A DNA stretch of 55,688 nt from NCBI GenBank assembly GCA_004332335.1, contig SISS01000021.1, positions 1-55,688 on the forward strand. The letters are read 5' to 3'. This stretch comes from Methanoregulaceae archaeon UXB-2016. Its GTDB lineage: Archaea; Halobacteriota; Methanomicrobia; Methanomicrobiales; Methanospirillaceae. Numbering within the stretch: the first letter of the stretch is position 1; each line of letters begins with the position of its first letter. The translations under genes and the position numbers were made by a program. Under the pieces are notes generated by a model. The model saw only the letters and a list, made by a program, of their open reading frames with translations, searched no databases and was not told the DNA's origin. This document shows, one piece after another, positions 16,106-24,013 of this stretch.

Positions 16106-16708
16106 GTGCGCCCGCTCGTGGTCAAGTTCGGGGGATCGCTCCTGGACCTCGCCCCCTCGCTCGTCCCGGTCCTCCTGAAGGCCCCGCGCCCGGTCCTCGT
16201 GGTCCCGGGCGGCGGGCCGTTCGCCGACGCGGTCCGGGGGCTCGGGGTCGACGACGACGCAGCCCACTGGATGGCCTGCGCGGCGATGGAGCAGTTCGGC
16301 CACTACCTCACCGGGTTGGGCCTGCCCGGAGTCGAGGCCCTCGAGCTCCCGCCCATGCCCTCGGTCCTCCTCCCCTATCGCCTGCTGCGCGACCGGGACC
16401 CCCTGCCGCACACCTGGGAGGTCAGCTCGGACACGATCGCGGCCTGGTGCGCGGCCGCGCTCGACTGCGATCTCCTGCTCGTGAAGTCGGTCGACGGGGT
16501 CGTGGTCGACGGCCGGCTTCTCGAACGTGTGACCGCCCCGGTCGCGACCGACGCGGTCGACCCGCGCCTGGTCCCGTACGCGCTCGCCCACGACCTCCGC
16601 GTCCGGCTCGTCAACGCCCGGGCCCCCGGGCGGCTCGCCCAGGCGCTCCGAGACGAACCGGTCCCGGGGACCCTGATCGACCCCAGGTTTCTTGAGTCCC
16701 CAGCGTGA
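16106..16708 (+). CDS. mfnE: Amino acid kinase family protein, probable MfnE
   Basis: This 200-residue protein of the amino acid kinase fold has the N-terminal VVKFGGSLLD and the VVPGGGPFAD nucleotide/substrate loops, and the later SVDGVVVDG strand. Its length and single-domain form fit MfnE, the methanogen kinase that phosphorylates [5-(aminomethyl)furan-3-yl]methyl phosphate in methanofuran synthesis, rather than aspartate or glutamate kinases, which are longer. Substrate assignment is therefore from size, fold and organism type. GTG at 16106 is needed to keep the conserved N-terminal strand. It is followed 22 bases later by the zinc ribbon gene and aEF1B, probably in one transcript. Confidence 0.72.
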   Translation: MRPLVVKFGGSLLDLAPSLVPVLLKAPRPVLVVPGGGPFADAVRGLGVDDDAAHWMACAAMEQFGHYLTGLGLPGVEALELPPMPSVLLPYRLLRDRDPLPHTWEVSSDTIAAWCAAALDCDLLLVKSVDGVVVDGRLLERVTAPVATDAVDPRLVPYALAHDLRVRLVNARAPGRLAQALRDEPVPGTLIDPRFLESPA

Positions 16709-16730
16709 ATGTACTGGGGATCGGGTTTAT

Positions 16731-16892
16731 ATGACGACAAAAAAGTGCACATCGTGCAATGCCCCTCTCGCTGAGGTCGGTGGAACCACGTTCCTCTGCC
16801 CCCAGTGTGAGTATGAGATCAAGCGGTGCTTCCGGTGCCGCGAGCAGAGCATTCCGTACATGTGCCCGCAGTGCGGGTTCACGGGACCATAA
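16731..16892 (+). CDS. Small zinc ribbon protein (HVO_2753-like)
   Basis: This 53-residue protein has four zinc-binding knuckles: CTSC, CPQC, CFRC and CPQC, giving two ribbons in a very short chain. This is the pattern of the euryarchaeal HVO_2753-type small zinc finger proteins. They are commonly encoded next to elongation factor 1-beta, as here, where aEF1B starts two bases after the stop. The ATG at 16731 was chosen because the ribbon begins directly after it; the frame stays open upstream but overlaps the kinase gene. The role is probably in translation or nucleic acid binding, inferred from context. Confidence 0.88.
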   Translation: MTTKKCTSCNAPLAEVGGTTFLCPQCEYEIKRCFRCREQSIPYMCPQCGFTGP

Positions 16893-16894
16893 CC

Positions 16895-17152
16895 ATGGGC
16901 GACGTCGCGTGCATCATCAAGGTTATGCCCGAATCGCCCGAGATCGACCTTGAGGCGCTCAAGCTGGCCCTGAAGGCGAAGGTCCCCGAGATCCACGAGA
17001 TCCGCGAGGAGCCGATCGGCTTCGGCCTCAAGGCCCTCATGGTCGTCGCGGTCGTCGGTGACAAGGGCGGTCAGACCGATCGTCTCGAGTCCGAGCTCTC
17101 GTCGGTTCCAGGCGTGGACCGGGTCGAGATCGTCGAAGTGACCCTGGTCTGA
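16895..17152 (+). CDS. Elongation factor 1-beta (aEF1B)
   Basis: This 85-residue guanine nucleotide exchange factor for EF-1 alpha matches the short archaeal form: MGDVACIIKVMPESPEIDLEAL at the start, IREEPIGFGLKAL and MVVAVVGDKGG in the middle, and VEIVEVTLV at the end. It is about 85-90 residues in all archaea. It overlaps nothing and begins two bases after the zinc ribbon stop. A T-rich terminator follows at 17156-17166. Confidence 0.95.
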   Translation: MGDVACIIKVMPESPEIDLEALKLALKAKVPEIHEIREEPIGFGLKALMVVAVVGDKGGQTDRLESELSSVPGVDRVEIVEVTLV

Positions 17153-17155
17153 ACT

Positions 17156-17200
17156 TATTTTTTTAGTGCCGCTCCGCCCGAGCGGAGCAGAAAAAGAGGG
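17156..17200. terminator. Bidirectional terminator between aEF1B and malate dehydrogenase
   Basis: A T run (TTATTTTTTTTAG, 17156-17166) follows aEF1B on the plus strand. A perfect hairpin comes next: GCTCCGC (17171-17177), CCGA loop, GCGGAGC (17182-17188). On the minus strand CTCTTTTTC follows the malate dehydrogenase stop. This suits termination in both directions. Confidence 0.6.
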
Positions 17201-17203
17201 GAC

Positions 17204-18154
17204 TTACTCCCACGCGAGCTGCTCGAAGACGAGCGCTGTGTGGGCACGGATCTTATCGACCGACTCCCGGAAGGCCGTGACCTCCTCGGGGTCGAGCCGG
17301 ATCGGGATGGGTAGCACTCCCTGCCGGTTCACCCGTGCCGGGACGCCGATGCAGATGTCGCCGATGTCGTGGACCTCCGATCGTATATAGGCCGAGACCG
17401 TCAGGATCCGGTTCTCGTCCCCGAGAACCGTCCGGACCAGGGTCGCGATCGCCTCGCCCGGGCCGTACACGGTCGAGCCCTTGTGCCGGATGATGGTCTG
17501 GCCGCTCGCCTTCACGCTCTCGACCATGCGCGCGACCGGGAGGTCACCGAACGAGGGGAGGCGGTTGATTTGGATCCCCCCGACCGTGGTCGCGGACCAG
17601 AGCGGGACCATGGAGGGGCCGTGCTCGCCGATGATCCGCGTGTGGACCTCGGAGACGTGGACCTGGAACGACTGCGCGATCAGGGACTTGAGGCGCATCG
17701 AGTCCAGGTGCGTCCCGAGGCCGAAGACCTGGTGGGGCTTCATGCCCGAGCAGTGAAGCCCGACCGACGTCATCACGTCGACCGGGTTCGTGACCATGAA
17801 GAGCTTCGCCTTCGGGGCCTGGTGCCCGATCTCCTCGGCCGCCTCGGCCACGATCCGCGCGTTGGTCACCGCGAGGTCCATCCGGTCCTGGCCGCCGTCG
17901 CGGGCCGCTCCGGCCGCGTGCACGATCACCTCCGAGCCCGCAACGTCGGCGATATCGGTCGACCAGGAGAGGCGGCAGTTCGTCCCTCTCGCGGCGTAGC
18001 TGTCATTGAAGTCCCGGCGAAGTCCCTCGAGAAGCGACTCGCGACCCGGACGGCCGATGAGCAGAATTTCGTCGACGTACGGTATCTCAGAGATTGGATG
18101 CGCCGCAAAAGAGCCGACATTGCCGGTCGCACCGATGATCGCAACACGTGCCAT
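17204..18154 (-). CDS. mdh: Malate dehydrogenase (LDH/MDH family)
   Basis: This 316-residue dehydrogenase interconverts malate and oxaloacetate, in methanogens serving the reductive partial citric acid cycle. The Rossmann motif is GATGNVGS (8-15). Arg85 and Arg91 lie in the substrate loop (AARDGGQDRMDL), Asp151 and Arg154 in THLDSMR, and catalytic His178 in GEHGPSMVP. Beta-strand 2 ends in LIGRPGRES with Arg instead of an acidic residue, which favours NADP(H) over NAD(H). ATG at 18154 is chosen because the Rossmann fold starts right there; the frame runs 14 codons further upstream toward the SRP RNA. Confidence 0.92.
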   Translation of the reverse strand: MARVAIIGATGNVGSFAAHPISEIPYVDEILLIGRPGRESLLEGLRRDFNDSYAARGTNCRLSWSTDIADVAGSEVIVHAAGAARDGGQDRMDLAVTNARIVAEAAEEIGHQAPKAKLFMVTNPVDVMTSVGLHCSGMKPHQVFGLGTHLDSMRLKSLIAQSFQVHVSEVHTRIIGEHGPSMVPLWSATTVGGIQINRLPSFGDLPVARMVESVKASGQTIIRHKGSTVYGPGEAIATLVRTVLGDENRILTVSAYIRSEVHDIGDICIGVPARVNRQGVLPIPIRLDPEEVTAFRESVDKIRAHTALVFEQLAWE

Positions 18155-18202
18155 GGTGATCAGAACCGGTGGGAACGGGTTCTCGGTCGACGTCACGCAC
18201 CC

Positions 18203-18475
18203 AGACTACCCGGCGGACCCATCCTCCACCCCGCACTCCCGCGGGCGCCAAACGTCTACGGTGGGTCTGCTCCCTTCCGGGCCTGAACCGGTGCCCGCAG
18301 CGACAGGCCGCCGCTCCCTCCGGAGCCTTGATACCTGGCCGCCGACCTCGCAGGACAAGGCTTCAACGTCAGGATCCGACGGGACTGACTGAGCCGTGTG
18401 CGCCTTCCTCGAACTTCGCCCTCCGCATGCCGACGGTTTCGGATCACAGGTGACGCCGGACCACCCGGGCTAGTT
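18203..18475 (-). ncRNA. Signal recognition particle (7S) RNA
   Basis: The minus strand carries an archaeal SRP RNA. The 5' part reads CTAGCCCGGGTGGTCCGGCG, then CACCTGTGATCCGAAACCG, matching the archaeal Alu-domain start. The universally conserved helix 8 core is at about 18262-18290 as GGTTCAGGCCCGGAAGGGAG followed by CAGACCC. The 3' part ends CCGCCGGGTAGT and pairs with the 5' CTAGCCCGG terminal helix. Exact ends are estimated from that pairing to within a few bases. It works with SRP54 and SRP19 in targeting membrane and exported proteins. Confidence 0.93.
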
Positions 18476-18493
18476 CCCAGTATTTTTCCCTCT

Positions 18494-19489
18494 TCATGGG
18501 ATAAATACCTCTCCACCTGCGCAATTTTGCCATTTCGCCGTGATACGTGCGAGCCGGGCGGGCTCCTTGTCGAACGGATCCAGGGCCGCGAGCCGGAGGC
18601 CGGCCGGAAGGAGCGGCGGGATGGCCCAGAGCGTCCCCTGGCTGACCAGGAGCTCCTGCTCGCCATGGACGGCCGCGACCGGGACCGGGTCGTCGCAAAG
18701 CGGGGTCGCCGAGAGTTCGGCGAACGATCGGAGGTGGTCGACCTTTCCCACGAGCAGGGCCGCGCGGTTCGCCTCGAGGTTCAGCCCGGCGAACCAGGCG
18801 GCCGGGCCCCAGCGGTCGTTCAGCACCACCGTCGGGACGAACCTGAGGCCGGCCACGAGGCCGAGCGTGCCGACCCCGGCGCAGGCGTCGACAAAGACGT
18901 CGGGCAGGAACCGGCGGAGGGCTCGGTCGGTCGCGACGACCTTCGGGTCGGCCAGGCCCGGGGCCTCGATATGGCAGCTCGAGGCCTGACGATAGAGGAC
19001 GAGCGGCCCGGCCGGCGTGAAACGGACCGTGGCATAGACGTCGCAGCCGGCGAGCAGGTCGTGGGTCCGGCCGTCGGCGCCCGGGATCAGCTGCCGGTCC
19101 CCGACGACCCCCTTCAGTTCGGGGATCTCGGCCATGAGCCGCCGGGCCGAGGACGGGGTCGCATGCGGGCTCTGGAGCACGAGCGAGGCCGGCGGAAGGT
19201 GAGGGGGGCGGCGAAGCGGCGCGAGCGGCGAGAGGAGTGGCGTGCCGACTGTGGCGAGAGGGGCGTCGGGCCGGAGCAGCCCCTCGTCGACCAGGATCGC
19301 GTGGGCCGCGGCCATCACCCCGTCGAGGGGGCGCCGGCCGCAGGCGCAGGGCGCGGGGACACGGTCGGGGGGCCGCTGCGGGTCGAAGCCTGCGGGCCTG
19401 CAGGCCGGACAGGGGGCAAAGCGCGTCGCGAGCCCTTCAAGGACAATCCCGGCCTCGGGGAGATCCTCACCGCAGACCGGGCAGTGCAT
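18494..19489 (-). CDS. Methyltransferase-like protein with zinc knuckles
   Basis: This protein of about 331 residues is one I recognise only in part. The N-terminus has CPVCGED, CPAC and CACG, likely zinc-binding knuckles (first 60 residues). The C-terminal half contains VFVDACAGVGTLGLVAGL, a class I SAM-binding motif I, followed by VVLNDRWGPAAWFAGLNLEANR, typical of a nucleic-acid methyltransferase Rossmann fold. No clear NPPY or DPPY catalytic motif is seen. ATG at 19489 is preferred to the upstream GTG at 19504 because CPVCG follows directly. It lies between tRNA-Met/Ile2 and SRP RNA on the same strand, which hints at an RNA-related role, but this is inference. Confidence 0.7.
   Translation of the reverse strand: MHCPVCGEDLPEAGIVLEGLATRFAPCPACRPAGFDPQRPPDRVPAPCACGRRPLDGVMAAAHAILVDEGLLRPDAPLATVGTPLLSPLAPLRRPPHLPPASLVLQSPHATPSSARRLMAEIPELKGVVGDRQLIPGADGRTHDLLAGCDVYATVRFTPAGPLVLYRQASSCHIEAPGLADPKVVATDRALRRFLPDVFVDACAGVGTLGLVAGLRFVPTVVLNDRWGPAAWFAGLNLEANRAALLVGKVDHLRSFAELSATPLCDDPVPVAAVHGEQELLVSQGTLWAIPPLLPAGLRLAALDPFDKEPARLARITAKWQNCAGGEVFIP
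18500..18509 (-). promoter_or_regulatory. TATA box for SRP RNA, inside the preceding gene
   Basis: GGTATTTATC on the minus strand lies about 26-35 bases before the SRP RNA 5' end. It falls in the last codons (Val-Phe-Ile-Pro) of the upstream methyltransferase-like gene, so the RNA promoter is embedded in coding sequence. Confidence 0.55.
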
Positions 19490-19540
19490 GGAGGAGGGAT
19501 GCACCCGACGGGGGGATAGAGTTTGTCAATTGGATCCGGA

Positions 19541-19615
19541 TGGGCCCGATGCGATTCGAACGCATGACCGCCCGGTTATGAGCCGGGCGCTCTGACCAGA
19601 CTAAGCTACGGGCCC
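19541..19615 (-). tRNA. tRNA with CAU anticodon (Ile2 or elongator Met)
   Basis: The 75-nt minus-strand sequence starts GGGCCCGTAGC and ends CGGGCCC plus A. The anticodon arm is CCCGG / CTCATAA / CCGGG, anticodon CAU. The body (GGGCCCGTAGCTTAG...) resembles archaeal tRNA-Ile more than initiator Met (which starts AGCGGG), so it may be the AUA-reading tRNA-Ile2, whose C34 is modified by TiaS; tiaS is present at 42468-43775. An elongator Met cannot be excluded. TATA-like TTAAATATCT (19641-19650, minus) lies 26 bases upstream. Confidence 0.92.
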
Positions 19616-19909
19616 GAACAGCGGAAGAGATCGGATGTGAAGATATTTAATCGTCGTGTCGAGGCATCCCTTTCGGCGAAACGACCGAAAACCCGTGGGC
19701 TCCGGCCAGGCTGAGGCGGACGCACCGTCGTGGCCGGGGCTGCGGCAGTAGTGCCGGATGAACTCCGGCACGGTATAGCCCCGGCCCGCCTCATCGGCGG
19801 CCGTCACGAACGGACAGATGACAAGGCGCGGGCAGCCGCTCATGCATGGCATGGGCGGGCGAAGGGGATGACTCTGCCGGAACAGGAAACGGTGAAGAAA
19901 GGGGTAAGA
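19616..19909. other. Intergenic stretch between two tRNA genes
   Basis: Apart from the TATA box of the CAU tRNA (19641-19650) I see no gene, repeat or clear structured RNA in this stretch. Confidence 0.5.
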
Positions 19910-19982
19910 CGCCGCCAACAGGACTCGAACCTGTGGCATGCTGGTTAACAGCCAGCCACTCTACCAACTGAGTTATGGCGGC
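19910..19982 (-). tRNA. tRNA-Asn (anticodon GUU)
   Basis: The 73-nt minus-strand sequence starts GCCGCCATAACTCAGTTGG and ends TGGCGGC plus G. The anticodon stem-loop GCTGG / CTGTTAA / CCAGC gives anticodon GUU. The T arm has GGTTCGAGTCC. A TATA-like CTTTATTA lies at 20014-20021 on the minus strand. CCA is not encoded. Confidence 0.95.
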
Positions 19983-20105
19983 TCAGGTGTCTACTAATGT
20001 TGCCCCGACCGCGTAATAAAGGTAGCGGAAGGGCCGTCGCGGGACGGTTCGGTCAATGGGATGGCAACAGTATCTTGAGTGATGAAGCGGAGAGTCTAGA
20101 GTACG

Positions 20106-21167
20106 ATGCGGGCACGTCCACGCCCGCACGTGGACCGGTCCATGAAACTCGTACAGCAAGCCGTCGTGATGGTTGCCATGCTGCTCCTGCTCCTGATCGG
20201 CATGCTCGGGCTCACCTCGGTCACGCTGATCAACGGGACCTACGCCACCCTCGAGCAGGGCGACGTGGTGCGGGAGCTCCAACGAGGCGAGGCGGCCCTC
20301 GAGAGCGAGCAGGCGGGTCTCACGGGCGTGGTCATGGACTGGGCGCTCTGGGACGACACCTATTACTTCTCCCGCGGCGAGAACCCCGAGTACGTCGAGC
20401 GGAACCTGATGCTCGAGACCTTCCAGAATCTGAAGTTCGATACCTTTCTGCTCTACGCCCCCGACGGAACGCTCCGATATAGCCGGGTCCTGAACCGCTC
20501 CTCGCTCCTGTTCGAGGAGGTGCCGTTTTCGATGACGGCCGCGATTGCCGGTACCGGGCTGCCAGCGCGGGCGCTTGCGGCCGATGACGCGGTCGAGGGA
20601 CTGCTCGTGGTCGGGGGCCGGCCCGTGCTGGTCGCGGCCCACCGGGTCCTGACGAGCACGTTCGAGGGGCCGTCGCCGGGTACGCTCGTGCTGACGCGAG
20701 GCCTCGACGACGAACGGATGGCGGCCGTCGCCGATGTCGTGGGGCTCCCGGTGACGCTCGTATCCCCGCCGCTCCCGGAAGGCCCGGGGTCGGCGGTGCT
20801 GGACGACGGCGAGGCCCTTCTCCTGCCCGTGAACGCCTCCACGATCTCGGGATACGCCCGGCTCACGGACCTCGCCGGGCATGACCTCTGGCTCAGGCTC
20901 GAGCTCCCGCGCACGATCGTCGCAAGCGGCGGGGCGACCGCGGTCGTCTTCCTCGAAGCGATCACGCTCATGACCCTCCTCTTCGGCCTCATCGCGCTCG
21001 TCGCCACAGACCGGCTCTTTCTCCGCCGTATCCGGACGATCACGACCGCGGTCGAGGGGATCGGCCGACATCCGGGCGGAGGGCGGGTCCCCGAACTATC
21101 CGGTCGGGACGAGCTCTCCATGCTCGGCACGGCGGTCAACGGGATGCTCGACGAGATCCTGGTGTAA
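20106..21167 (+). pseudogene. CHASE4 hybrid histidine kinase, N-terminal part (frameshifted)
   Basis: This 353-residue reading frame is the sensor half of a larger kinase. It has a transmembrane helix (about 15-45), a CHASE4 extracellular domain with the signature MDWALWDDTYYF, a second membrane helix (about 290-315), and a HAMP domain ending MLDEILV before a stop at 21165-21167. The next frame continues directly with RLNESEVRFRAVVED, the usual HAMP-to-PAS junction. Removing one A at 21166-21167 would read LVYHGRLNESE and join the two parts into one protein of about 880 residues. It is therefore either a broken gene, a sequencing error or a split gene. ATG at 20142 is an alternative start. 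Confidence 0.82.
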
Positions 21168-21192
21168 CCACGGCCGCCTCAACGAGAGCGAG

Positions 21193-22746
21193 GTGCGGTT
21201 TCGGGCCGTGGTCGAGGACCAGAGCGAGCTGATCTGCCGGACCAGGTCGGACGGAGTCCTCGTATTCGCCAACCGGGCCTTTCTCCGCTACTTTCTCCTC
21301 CCCGGTGATGGTGAAGGGCGACGCCTCGACGAGCTCCTCCCGGGGCCTCTTGCGGCCGTGCTGACCGGGGCCATCCGATCGACCTCCGCCGGCTGCCCGG
21401 TGGTCGAGCCCGAGACCTCGTTCGAGCACGGCCCGGCCCTGCGGCGGGTCGCCTGGACCGTGCGTGCCCTCGGCGGGGGGGCGCACCAGCTCGTCGGACG
21501 GGACGTAACGGTCCAGCACGAGGCCCTGGTCGAGCTCCGCCGATACCGGGACGAGCTCGAGGTGCTCGTCGCCCGGAGAACGGCCGAGTGCATGACCATG
21601 CATGACCGGCTGGCCACCACCGAGCGGCTCGAGGCCCTCGGCGTGCTGGCAGGTGGGATCGCCCACGACTTCAACAACCTGCTCGCGGCCGCAATGGGCA
21701 ATCTCGAACTGGTCAGGCTCGGCCTGCCGCCCGATACGCCGGTCGCGGAGCGACTCGACGAGCTGGCCCGGCATCTCGAGCGCTCGACCGGATTGACCTC
21801 ACAGCTCCTGACCTTTGCCCGGGGCGGCTCTCCGATCAAGCGCGCCACGCGGATCGTCGATCTCGTCGGGGATACGGCGGCCTTTGTCTGCCGTGGCTCG
21901 GGTGTTCGATGCGTCCTCGCAGCGCCTGAAGGGCTCTGGACGGTCGAGGTCGACCCGGATCAGATCGCCCAGGTGATCTCGAACCTGGTCCTGAATGCGG
22001 TCCAGGCCATGGACGGCTGGGGCGCGATCGAGTGCGAGCTTGAGAACGTCCGCCTGGACGGCAGTGAGGGGCTCCCGCTTCCGCCCGGCCCTTATCTCCG
22101 GTGCGAGGTTCGCGACCACGGCCCGGGCGTGCCCCCCGATCTCCTCCTGCGGATCTTCGATCCGTTCTTCACGACCCGGCCAGCCGGGTCGGGCCTCGGC
22201 CTCTCGACCTCGTTCTCGATCGTCCGGCGCCACGGGGGGTACCTGGCCTGTCAGCCGGCGCCGGGCGGGGGAGCGGTCTTCATCCTCCACCTCCCCGCGC
22301 ACCCCGACAGCGCGCCGACGCAGATCGCGCCGGCGGTCGTGGCACCGCCTTCACGGGCGGACGCCCCGCCTGCCCGCGTCCTGCTGATGGACGACGAGTC
22401 GGCGATCCGCGACGTGACCGGGGCCATGCTTCGGATGCACGGTTTCCAGGTCGAGTGCGCGGCCGATGGCGAGGAGGCGCTCGAGCGCTACGTGTCGGCC
22501 GCCGCCGACGGACACCCCTTCGACCTCGTGATCATGGACCTGACCATCCCGGGCGGCATGGGTGGCCGCGAGACGATGGAGCGCCTGCTCGTCCTCGACC
22601 CCTCGGTCCGTGCGATCGTCTCATCGGGGTACTCGGACGACCCGGTCATGGCCGACCACGCGGCCTGCGGCTTCGTGGGTGTGCTGCCGAAGCCGTACAG
22701 GCTGGCCGAGCTCCTGGCCGCGGTCAGGTCGGCCCTCGCCACCTGA
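21193..22746 (+). pseudogene. CHASE4 hybrid histidine kinase, C-terminal part (PAS-HisKA-HATPase-REC)
   Basis: This 517-residue continuation of the frameshifted kinase could start at GTG 21193, but there is no good ribosome binding site and the frame extends upstream into the HAMP end. It contains a PAS domain (1-110), a coiled linker, an H-box with His158 (GGIAHDFNNLLAA), an N-box with Asn264 (SNLVLNAVQAM), G-boxes DHGPGVP (308-314) and GSGLGL (332-337), and a C-terminal receiver domain with acidic pair Asp400/Asp401, phosphoacceptor Asp449 (MDLTIPGG) and Lys500. All catalytic residues are intact, which argues for a recent break or an error rather than an old pseudogene. Confidence 0.85.
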
Positions 22747-23067
22747 TCAGGGTTTGCGGATCGTCTGGAGAAGCGCGATCAGGTGTGCGATCTCGTCGTC
22801 GAGCCCGTTGAGCAGCACGGCCGTCCGCTCGGTCGCGACCGCCCCCGCGGGCGAGGCTGCGATGTACCCCTGGGCCTCGAGGACGTGGAGCGAGTAGCGC
22901 ACACGGTGGACGGGTTCGCCCAGGAGCTCGGAGAGTTTCATGATCCCGATCGGCTGGTGGGTTCCCACCGCCTTCGCCACCTCGAGGTGCCGGGCGAGCA
23001 GTTCGATCTCGCTCCGCATCTTGCCGAGGAGGTCGGCGTCGGGGCTCAGGGCTGGACCATCAGCCAT
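22747..23067 (-). CDS. Winged-helix transcriptional regulator
   Basis: This 106-residue protein has a central winged helix: GIMKLSELLGEPVHRVRYSLHVLEAQGYIAA, preceded by a helical N-terminus (ADLLGKMRSEIELLARHLEVA) and followed by a C-terminal helix (DDEIAHLIALLQTI) that could dimerise. No ligand or metal site is evident. ATG at 23067 lies inside the end of the upstream small membrane protein gene (22-base overlap), so the two are coupled. Its 3' end is convergent with the sensor kinase and separated by a single base from its stop codon. Confidence 0.8.
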   Translation of the reverse strand: MADGPALSPDADLLGKMRSEIELLARHLEVAKAVGTHQPIGIMKLSELLGEPVHRVRYSLHVLEAQGYIAASPAGAVATERTAVLLNGLDDEIAHLIALLQTIRKP

Positions 23068-23270
23068 GTCTTCTCCTTCCTGTACATCCGCATGAAGACG
23101 AACGCGAGCGCCGACGCGACGACCACGAACCCGGCAAAGAGCGGGAGCGCGTACCCGCCACCCTTGAAGAGGGCCATCACCGAGAGGGCGTAAAAGAGGA
23201 TGACCACGTTCAGGAGCAGGGTGAGCTTGTAGAACTTCCACTTGAAGCGCTCCTTCGTCGCATCGTCCAT
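23046..23270 (-). CDS. Small two-helix membrane protein
   Basis: This 74-residue protein has a basic N-terminus (DDATKERFKWKFYK), two transmembrane helices (about 16-34 and 40-60) and a basic C-terminus (RMYRKEKTW), so both ends should be cytoplasmic. I do not recognise the family. ATG at 23270 was chosen because the membrane segments follow directly; the frame stays open upstream without membrane character. Its overlap with the winged-helix gene suggests that the regulator responds to a membrane event or controls its own operon. Confidence 0.7.
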   Translation of the reverse strand: MDDATKERFKWKFYKLTLLLNVVILFYALSVMALFKGGGYALPLFAGFVVVASALAFVFMRMYRKEKTWLMVQP

Positions 23271-23466
23271 GATCGAATATCTGCGGCAAGGTACAAGAAG
23301 GTGACCGTGGATCGGCTTCCGGCGGGTCCCTGACCGGGGCTGGGCGCCGGCCCTCTGCAGTGTCCCGCTCCCGAACTGCGCGGCCCGTCCCGTCCTCCTG
23401 AACCCCCGGCCCCCTGCAGGTATTATATCCGCGCCTCGCCCACCCATCCGGCGGAGACGAAACTGG

Positions 23467-23967
23467 ATGGCAGCACGGATCCTTGTCGCGTACACGACGA
23501 AGTACGGATCGACGGCCGGCGTGGCGGACGCGGTCGCCCGGGAACTTGGCGGAGCCGGCCTCGAGGCCCAGGCCGTTGAACAGAAGGGGGTCGCGACCCT
23601 CGAGGGCTACGACGGGGTCGTGCTCGGCGCACCGATCTATATGGGCAAGCCCCTCGATCTCGCTGCGTTTGTGGCCCGCCACGCCGGAGCCCTGGCCCGA
23701 ATGCCTGTGGCCGCGTTCGCGACCGGGCTGACTCCCATCGCGCCGAAGACCGGGCAGCTCGAGCAGGTTCGCGACGCCCTGGCCGGCGCGGTCGCCCCGC
23801 TCGCCCCGGTCGCCACGGCCGTCTTTGCCGGGGCGCTCGAGCCCTCGGGCATGGGCCTCACCGACCGGGCCGTGGTCCGGCTGATCGGGGCGCCGACCGG
23901 CGATCGTCGCGACTGGCCCGCGATCGCGGCCTGGGCCCGGGGGCTCGTGCCCCTGCTCGGCCCCTGA
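23467..23967 (+). CDS. Flavodoxin-like protein
   Basis: This 166-residue FMN-binding fold starts RILVAYTTKYGSTAGVADAVA, the flavodoxin phosphate loop (T-x-x-G-S-T). GVVLGAPIYMGKP provides the second FMN contact loop. The size and PIYMGK pattern match the HemG/menaquinone-independent protoporphyrinogen oxidase-type flavodoxins (Flavodoxin_5). Whether it acts on a porphyrin-like tetrapyrrole or is a general electron carrier cannot be told. A TATA-like TATTATATCC (23421-23430) lies upstream. It is monocistronic, with the M24 peptidase gene 46 bases downstream on the same strand. Confidence 0.85.
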   Translation: MAARILVAYTTKYGSTAGVADAVARELGGAGLEAQAVEQKGVATLEGYDGVVLGAPIYMGKPLDLAAFVARHAGALARMPVAAFATGLTPIAPKTGQLEQVRDALAGAVAPLAPVATAVFAGALEPSGMGLTDRAVVRLIGAPTGDRRDWPAIAAWARGLVPLLGP

Positions 23968-24013
23968 CCCTCACTGATACCTACTTCATCTTCGGGCGCG
24001 CATAGCTCCCCCG

